From Cochliopodium minus (taxonomy: Eukaryota; Discosea; Himatismenida; Cochliopodiidae): a DNA stretch of 37,020 nucleotides. The notes under the pieces were generated by a model, which saw nothing but the letters and a program-made list of their open reading frames with translations, searched no databases and had not been told where the DNA came from. Location of the stretch: contig JAMYWO010000004.1 of assembly GCA_024220525.1 (NCBI GenBank), positions 306,646-343,665 on the forward strand, given 5' to 3'. This document shows positions 31,148-37,020 of this stretch, one piece after another; the stretch's first letter is position 1, and every line of letters begins with the position of its first letter. The position numbers and the translations under genes are program-made.

Positions 31148-32472
31148 TTATTTGAGAGAATAATCGACACAACCACCAACATTTTCATAAATGAGATTAT
31201 TGCACAATTTCTTGGAAAACTCTTGATCGTTGTCACTAATAAGTTTGCCATAAAGAGCAGAAACAGTGATATACTCTTTGTTATCTTTGAACGCCTTTGC
31301 AAGTCGAAAAAGAGTTTTCACATGAGAAGGATCCAGTGAAATGGCTGTCAAACAACTGAACGCGGCTTTGCAATAACTTTCCAGTCTCAAATAAGTCTCC
31401 GCTATGTTACTCCAAATGAGAACGCAATCTTCCAAAGCACCAAGTGGTAATTTCTTTTTCAAAAATAAAAAACAAAAAATAAAAATAAAAAAGTTGTTTA
31501 TTTCAAAAATTTTACGATGAGGGATTGCTTGTATATTTGGATTGCCCTTTGGTAATTTTTTTGTTGAAATTTTTTGTTGCCCAAATTCTTAGTACGAATG
31601 GCGAGTTTCTGCTGATTAACCTTCTCCTCCAAACAAATGGAAGAATCATGAAAGACATGTCTGGAACGATGCATGATCTTGTTGTAGATTTTGTCAACGA
31701 CAGGACTCACTGCTTTTTCTCGGAAACAAGACATTCGGTACGCGTAGATTTCACTTAATATCGTAATCATTTCCACCGTTTTAGATTTGCAAATCATTTC
31801 TGTTTTCACAAAAAAATGAACTCTGTCCACTGTTTTTGCTATTTTTTATTTCAAAAAAAAATGGAAATTATTTATAATAAAATAAAAAAATAAAATAAAT
31901 GGTGTAGAAATGAAGATTTAAAAATTCTTAAAAATGAAATTATGATCTAAAATTGAAATAATTTAAATAATTTTATTTTTATTTTTACCACAAAGACATC
32001 TATAAATGAGTTTGCCAATAAATTTCAAAACATCCTCAACAACACAACGCATGGAAACCAAAGAAAGTAAAAAAGAGCGGGGGGAGTTACCGAGGTGGGG
32101 CAAACAGACAAGGTAGGGAATCGAGCCCACTATGTTTGTTTTCACCAACTTTTTTGCAATCTGTTCTTTTTTTATCACTACCGTGAAAAATTGGCACATC
32201 GCGTCTATAAATCTTGTTGACGTTGTGTAACTGCAAAACATCGTTTCCATCACCTAAAAATTTTTTGTTTTATTTTTTAAAAAATTTTTTGTATTTTTAA
32301 TTTTATTGATTCAATTTTTTTTTTAAAGAAATTTGGTTTGAATTTTTTTTATACCTCCAACAAACATACTTTTTTCGAAAATTTTCGCTTTAAAAGGGAG
32401 TTAACTGAGTTGTTTGTTAACAAAATGGGTTCTATCAAATGCTCGTTTCTTTTCAAGATTTCAGCCAAAAAC
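31148..32472 (-). CDS. helical-repeat + TPR protein, N-terminus lost at a single N
   Basis: Exons in coding order 32472-32355, 32253-31989, 31838-31516, 31453-31148; phases agree and give about 337 visible residues. The first 210 residues are helical, repeat-like and rich in Leu/Val/Ile (EPILLTNNSVNSLLKRKF, DVLKFIGKLIYRC), perhaps armadillo-like. Then a TPR domain: KNLGNKKFQQKNYQRAIQIY, VLIWSNIAETYLRLESYCKA and SHVKTLFRLAKAFKDNKEY follow each other with the 34-residue periodicity of three TPR motifs, similar to the carboxylate-clamp TPRs of Hsp70/Hsp90 co-chaperones. A chaperone-adaptor role is possible but not shown. The first visible exon begins in phase 2 and should have upstream exons, but 135 bp further on is the N at 32608 and a different gene. 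Confidence 0.75.
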
Positions 32473-32531
32473 CTTGGTTTAAAATAATAAATCAAAAAAA
32501 AATGTGTTAAATTAAATAAATAAAATAAAAT

Positions 32532-32607
32532 AAATAAATTAAATAAATTAAATAAATTAAATAAATTAAATAAATTAAATAAATTAAATAAATTAAATAA
32601 ATTAAAT
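32532..32607. repeat. AAATTAAAT 9-mer tandem array
   Basis: About eight copies of a 9-bp A/T unit (aaataaatt in another phase) end exactly at the undetermined base 32608. The array reads as intron or intergenic sequence. A tandem array at a contig end is where short-read assembly normally stops. Confidence 0.8.
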
Positions 32608-32608
32608 N
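32608..32608. other. single undetermined base, likely contig join
   Basis: One N sits between the 5'-truncated TPR gene (-) and the 5'-truncated kinase gene (+), immediately after a tandem array. The situation mirrors the N at 5146. Confidence 0.6.
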
Positions 32609-32613
32609 TATAG

Positions 32614-34010
32614 GGAGCTTACTGGTGAAGACACTGATAACACTCCTGAAATGATAGAGACAGAAATAGATATCATGTACTCTCTTAAGCATCCTGGTTT
32701 CTTTTTAAATTCATTTTCATTATTTACATATTTTTATTTTATTATTTTAGGATTTTATTTTAATTTATTTTTTATTTCATATTTTATTTTATTTTATTTA
32801 TTTTATTAATTTATTAATTTTTTTTTATTTTTTTTTATTTTTTAATTTTTTAATTTAATTTTTATTTTTATTTTTATTCATTTTTTATTTATTTTTTATT
32901 TTTTATTTTTTTATTTTTTAATTTTTAACTAAAATATTTTAGGAATCGTCCAATACATTGCTTCTTTCATTGCTGAGAACTATTACATAGTGATAATGGA
33001 ATACATGACAGGTTGTCTCACTGACCTGCTCGATTACAAAAAACTGGAGCCCCTCTCCGAAAGTTCCATTGCTTTCATTTCCAAGTGTACATTAGAAGGT
33101 TTGAACTATTTGCACTCCATGATGAGAATACACAGAGGTAATTTTTTTACAAATTTTTATTTTCATTTTTTATTTTTTAATTTTTATTTCTCCTTTATTT
33201 TTTTTATATTTTTATTTTTTTATTATATATTTTTTTTTTATCTATTTATTTTTTATTTCAAATTTCAATTTTTTTTTTTTATAATTTAGACATAAAGAGC
33301 GACAACATTTTGATCTCTTTGAAGGGTGAGGTCAAAATTGCGGATTTTGGTTACACTGTCCAGTTAGACGATCTGAGAAAAAGGAGAAATACTGTTATTG
33401 GAACTCCCGTAAATCTATTTTGGATTAATTTTTTTTATTTTTAATTATTTTTTTTATTTTTAATTATTTTATTTTTGACTATTTTTTCATTTTTAATTAT
33501 TTTTTTTTTGGCCAAAAAAAAAAGTATTGGATGGCTCCTGAACTCATCAGAGGTTTGGATTATGATTATTCTGTAGATATTTGGGCAATGGGTATCACTT
33601 GTATTTACGAATGTGCTGAAGGTAAAAAGAAAATTAAATTTTCAAATAAAAATAAAAATAAAAATAAAAATAAAAATAAAAATAAAAATAAAAATAAAAA
33701 TAAAAAAAATTAGTTGAATTAATTTTAAATTTTCAAAAAAAAATTAGGGGAACCTCCTTATCTCAACTTTCCTCCTCTCAAAGCCATTTTTTTGATCACC
33801 ACCGAAGGGATCCCCGCTCTCAAAGAGGACAAGTGGTCCAAGGAGTTTTTGGATTTTAAGGAGAAGTCTCTCGACATCGACCCCCTCAGACGTTACACTG
33901 CTTCTCAACTTCTTAGCCATCCTTTCATCCAATCTTCTTGTAAAGTCGATCAGTTTGCTGGCGTTGTCATGAAGTCTCTCCAGGCCAAAATCGAGAACAA
34001 TAAATATTGA
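32614..34010 (+). CDS. STE20/PAK-like protein kinase, N-lobe start missing
   Basis: Exons 32614-32696, 32943-33137, 33290-33408, 33525-33621, 33748-34010; phases agree and the frame ends in TGA. Visible are the alphaC helix (EMIETEIDIMYSLKHPGIVQ), hinge (YIVIMEYMTGCLTDLL), catalytic loop HRDIKSDN (split over an exon junction), DFG in ADFGYTVQLDD, a TVIGTPYWMAPE activation segment, and the C-lobe (VDIWAMGITCIYECAEGEPPY, DIDPLRRYTASQLLSHPFI). HRDIKSDNIL and GTPYWMAPE are typical of the STE20 group, best matching PAK kinases, so a Ser/Thr kinase of cytoskeletal or MAPK signalling is expected. The Gly-rich loop, the ATP-binding Lys and any regulatory PBD are missing because the gene is cut at the N at 32608. 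Confidence 0.85.
33645..33705. repeat. AAAAAT 6-mer array in kinase intron
   Basis: About ten tandem AAAAAT units in the fourth intron of the kinase gene, just after the splice donor. If translated they give only Lys-Asn repeats, so they are not exon. Confidence 0.8.
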
Positions 34011-34326
34011 AAAGTTGTTTTTATTTTTCTTTTCATCACTTTTTAAAAACCTTTGTCAAATTAAACTCCAAAAAAAACTAAACTTTAAATAAAAAAACAC
34101 AAAAATTTTTTCATGGAATTAATTTTAATTCACAATTCTGAGTTTAATTAAACTGTTTTAAAATTCATCATGACTCATTTTTATCAAAAATTTTTTTTTT
34201 TTTTGATTGTTTTTCATTAAACAAAAAAAAAGAGATTGATTGAGTCATTTAAACTTATTTCTCCATCTTTCAATCATATTTTTAAAAAATGTTTGTTGTT
34301 TCTGCACATGATTTTAAAAATAAAAA
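34011..34326. other. intergenic, 316 bp
   Basis: A/T-rich sequence between the kinase stop and the first exon of the next gene, both on the plus strand. It holds long A and T runs (for example near 34190 and 34220) but no open frame or recognisable signal. Confidence 0.4.
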
Positions 34327-36280
34327 ATGGAAACTGATCAATCGGAAACAGGATTTGAATTGATCGATGTATAAAAACACAATATTAAATAATTTATTAG
34401 CTCTTTAAAAACTTTTAGATAAAAAGTTATCATAGCTATAATAAACCAGAATATCAAGTGCTTCATAATTTTATTGTCGAATTGATGGAATCAGAAAGGG
34501 ATATTTCCATCAATCAAATCCAGGAGAATTTCAGATTTATATTTGTATTGAATAAGAGACATTGGATCATAATAATCAAAATGCTAGAAAAAAGCGATAA
34601 GGTAGCCCAAATGATCAAAAAAAGATAATATTTTATCAAATGTATTATCCTTATATTATATCCTTTTATGGGACATCCCATAAACTATTATATAATTTAA
34701 TTATATATTTCCAAAAAAATTTTAAATTATTAGGAAAAACACAAGACTTTATGTGAAGAAATCATTTCTACCTTTTTGAAGAAAAAAGATGAATTTTGTT
34801 AGTGTTCACTCAAGGGATTCAACGAAGAGAAATTCGACAATCTCATTCCGATTAACAAAAATACCTCATCCAAAGGATTGCTAATAGCAACAAAACAAAA
34901 ACATTCCGCTAATAAATTATTTGATCGAAAAAGGTCTTAGAAAAAAAATTGATGTTTATTGATTTTATTATTACTTATTCAGAAAAGTTAAAATTTTCTA
35001 TATTTTTATTCTTATATTCATTTATTTATTCATTTATTTGTTGATTTTTCTTAATTTTTATAATGTTTTAGGAGCTGATGTTTACATGCTTTGAAGTTGC
35101 TTGTTTGATAGGTGACACAGAAATTGCTAAAATTTTCTATTCAAGGAGTGACTAATTTTGAAAATTCAATCTATAATCGTAAATTTTTCATTTTTTTAAT
35201 TTTATTGTATTATTTTAAAATTTTTAAATAGTTTTTTTTTTTATTTTATTTTTTTGCAATTAATGTGAAACAGTATGCAAATCGAGAAATAAAGAGGTAC
35301 TTGATTTGATTCCCAGTAAAAATTTTTGCAAAAACATCTTAAATTGGCTTACCTCCACTCTTTTACGAATTGATGGAAAAATCATGGGTCTTTCCTACGA
35401 AAAAAATTCAAAAGTAAATCAAAAAAAAAAAATTTTACTGCAAAAAAATTTTTCACTGGAAATTATTATATTCAAAAGATTTGAAATGAGACATTAATTG
35501 TAAAATAAGATGGAAAAATAATCAGAAATTCATTTTTTTAAAAAATTTTTAAAAAGTTAAATTTTTTATGAAATGTTTGATGTCAATTTGGAAATTTGTT
35601 AATAATATTTTGAATGAAAATACTAATTTTTTTAAAAAAAGGAATACATCGAAGAAAAAACATTGGAAAAACTGATAGAAACAGAAGGAGTAGATGCCAT
35701 GCTACACTTTGTCTGCAAACACAAAACAGTGAAGGAATTGGAATACCTCATCTCCAAAAAAGGATGTGACATCCACTCGAAAGACAAAAAATCGGGAGAA
35801 ACTCTTTTCATCGCTACTTGTCGAACTGATAACGTTGAAATCTCCCTCTATCTTTTGGACCATAAAGTTGATGTTTCGCAGTTTGATGTTCGTGGAAGAG
35901 ATGCTTTGTTTTATTCCATTTCGAACGACAACTTTTCCATTTTTAAATCCATTTGTGAATTAAGTAAAACTTCTTTTATTATTTTTTTCCATTTTCATTT
36001 TTTTTTATTTTCATTTTTTTTATTTTTTCTTTTTGGAATTAATTTTAAAAAATTTATTTCGAAAGTAAATTTAAACGAGGAAGATTCTTTATCCAGAAAA
36101 ACAGCCAAACTTTTGAAATTGAAAAAGTTCGAGAAATTTCTTAGTAATTTTAATTTTAATTCTATTTTATTTTTTTATTTTTATTTTTTTATTTTTTTTT
36201 TTTTGATTTTGATTTTTTTATTAGAATATTTGATAGAATTGAAAGCAAAAGGATTGATTCAAATGAGCTCTTTTTTCTGA
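34327..36280 (+). pseudogene. ankyrin-repeat gene with lesions in its 5' half
   Basis: Candidate exons 34327-34368, 34419-34601, 34734-34933, about 35073-35153, 35274-35413, 35642-35963, 36066-36143, 36225-36280. The first two join in phase (METDQSETGFELID + IKSYHSYNKPEYQ). Exon 3 has an in-frame TAG at 34800-34802, and later its frame must change before NYLIEKG to reach the next ankyrin unit; the following exon (GADVYM...) hits TGA and again only reads on in another frame (FEVACLIGDTEIAKIF). From 35274 on the exons are intact and in phase, including clear ankyrin units (KHKTVKELEYLISKKGCDIH, GETLFIATCRTDNVEISLYL, GRDALFYSISNDNFSIFKSI). Probably a decaying member of the same family as the gene at 26128; alternatively an expressed shorter gene starting in the intact part. 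Confidence 0.6.
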
Positions 36281-36322
36281 AGAACGTTGTATTTTCTTTG
36301 ACATATTTCCTTTTCTCATAAG

Positions 36323-37020
36323 AACAATTGTACAATGATAATGTGGTAACAAGTGGAAGTAAGCCTTTACAAATTTTGGTAGAATGTGCAAAACCTGAGG
36401 TGATAAAGATTGTGTTAATGTAAAATATATATACTATATTTTTATTTTTATTTTATTTTTTTTTTATTTTTATTTTTATTTTTTATTTTTATTTTATTTT
36501 TTATTTTTTATTACAATGATTTACTTTTTATTTTTCAATTTCATTTTGTCTTAATTCAAATCATTCTCAAATTTTTAAAATTTTTTTTTTTATTCAGGCA
36601 GGACTTGATGTTAATAAGAAGACAGTTGAGTCGTAACATACACAGACTCTCATTCATCAATTTGTGTAGGTATCATTCTCGTAATAGCGATTTAATTAAC
36701 TTCTTCGGACAACAAAGTAAAAATAAAAAATAAAAAATTAAAAATAAAAATAAAAATAAAAATAAAAAAATAAAAATATAAAAAAATAAAAAATAAAATA
36801 AAAAATAAAAATAAAAAATAAAATAAAAACTTAAAATAAAAAAAACAAAAAATAAAAATAAAAATATAAAAAAATCCAAACAATTTTTTAAAAATCTCAA
36901 AATCAATAAAAATACTCTAGGCTGATGTCACACATACCTTTGGAAAAACACTGCTCTGAACAATTATGTTCACAACAATTTGGATCCTGATTTAGGTATT
37001 AAAATTAAAAAATCAAAAAA
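36323..37020 (+). pseudogene. further ankyrin exons, frameshifted, continuing past the right edge
   Basis: Three exon-like pieces follow the stop at 36280. 36323 to about 36420 encodes QLYNDNVVTSGSKPLQILVE and AKPEVIKIVLM, an ankyrin unit. 36600 to about 36714 encodes AGLDVNKKTVES, then a TAA, then HTQTLIHQFV, and after a frame change RYHSRNSDLINFFGQQ. 36921-36995 is the twin of the exon at 26128 but with one A fewer, which shifts the frame to an early TGA. The splice phases between the pieces do not agree in any one frame. Either a real pseudogene or a stretch with several homopolymer errors. Confidence 0.5.
36835..37020 (+). repeat. direct repeat copy 2 (ankyrin exon plus flanking introns)
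   Basis: Nearly identical to about 26040-26230 in intron, exon and following intron. The copies differ mainly in the lengths of A and T runs. This copy has upstream ankyrin exons, copy 1 has downstream ones, and the window ends inside the repeat. Confidence 0.85.

Noticed and set aside
1-37020. tRNA, rRNA or transposon sequences
   Set aside because: I looked for T-loop type motifs, reverse transcriptase, integrase or transposase motifs and terminal repeats and found none; a covariance-model search would be needed to exclude tRNAs firmly.

Overview
The window looks like nuclear DNA of a very AT-rich, intron-rich unicellular eukaryote, most likely an amoeboid protist. Reasons: most genes are split by short GT...AG introns made almost only of A and T; the standard genetic code fits (genes end in TAA or TGA, and long frames are free of TAA, TAG and TGA); and the products are typically eukaryotic (retromer VPS29, a syntaxin-type SNARE, a HECT ubiquitin ligase, a STE20/PAK-like kinase, ankyrin and TPR proteins). 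An Anaeramoeba-like or other amoebozoan source would fit, but this is a guess. All introns below were placed by eye from splice signals, reading phase and protein sense.

Layout. 1-1370 (-): alpha/beta-hydrolase, running off the left edge. 1714-2529 (+): unknown charged protein. 2622-3770 (+): divergent ADP-ribosylglycohydrolase in six exons. 3867-5164 (+): Asn/Pro/Thr-rich protein stopped at a single N (5146), with a multicopper oxidase N-terminus (5852 to 5336, -) on the other side. 6107-6844 (-): Qa-SNARE without a membrane span. 7309-8204 (+): VPS29. 8434-12260 (-): 1148-residue FtsX/MacB-type permease. 12440-25208 (+): a giant HECT ligase of about 4025 residues with kelch, glycogen-binding-like, SPRY and two ZZ domains; an assembly gap of 100 N lies in its second intron. 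25325-25705 and 25783-25925 (-): a small protein and a gene tail. 26128-26987 (+): ankyrin gene lacking its 5' part. 27155-28281 (-): cysteine-rich membrane protein. 28372-31115 (+): tandem nucleotidyltransferase-like protein. 31148-32472 (-): helical/TPR protein cut at a second single N (32608), with a kinase lacking its N-lobe on the other side (32614-34010, +). 34327-37020 (+): decayed ankyrin sequences, ending in a near-identical copy of 26.04-26.23 kb.

The left 25 kb holds mostly intact, conserved housekeeping genes. Two of them, VPS29 and the SNARE, act in endosomal trafficking and are divergently arranged, but nothing else suggests a functional cluster. The right 11 kb has longer A-rich introns, repeated ankyrin exons, in-frame stops, frameshifts and assembly joins. 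The most interesting biology is the domain combination of the giant HECT ligase, the cysteine-tailed syntaxin, the alpha/beta-hydrolase with Gly at the nucleophile position, and the double nucleotidyltransferase with a degenerate second half. I saw no tRNA, rRNA, CRISPR array or transposon.
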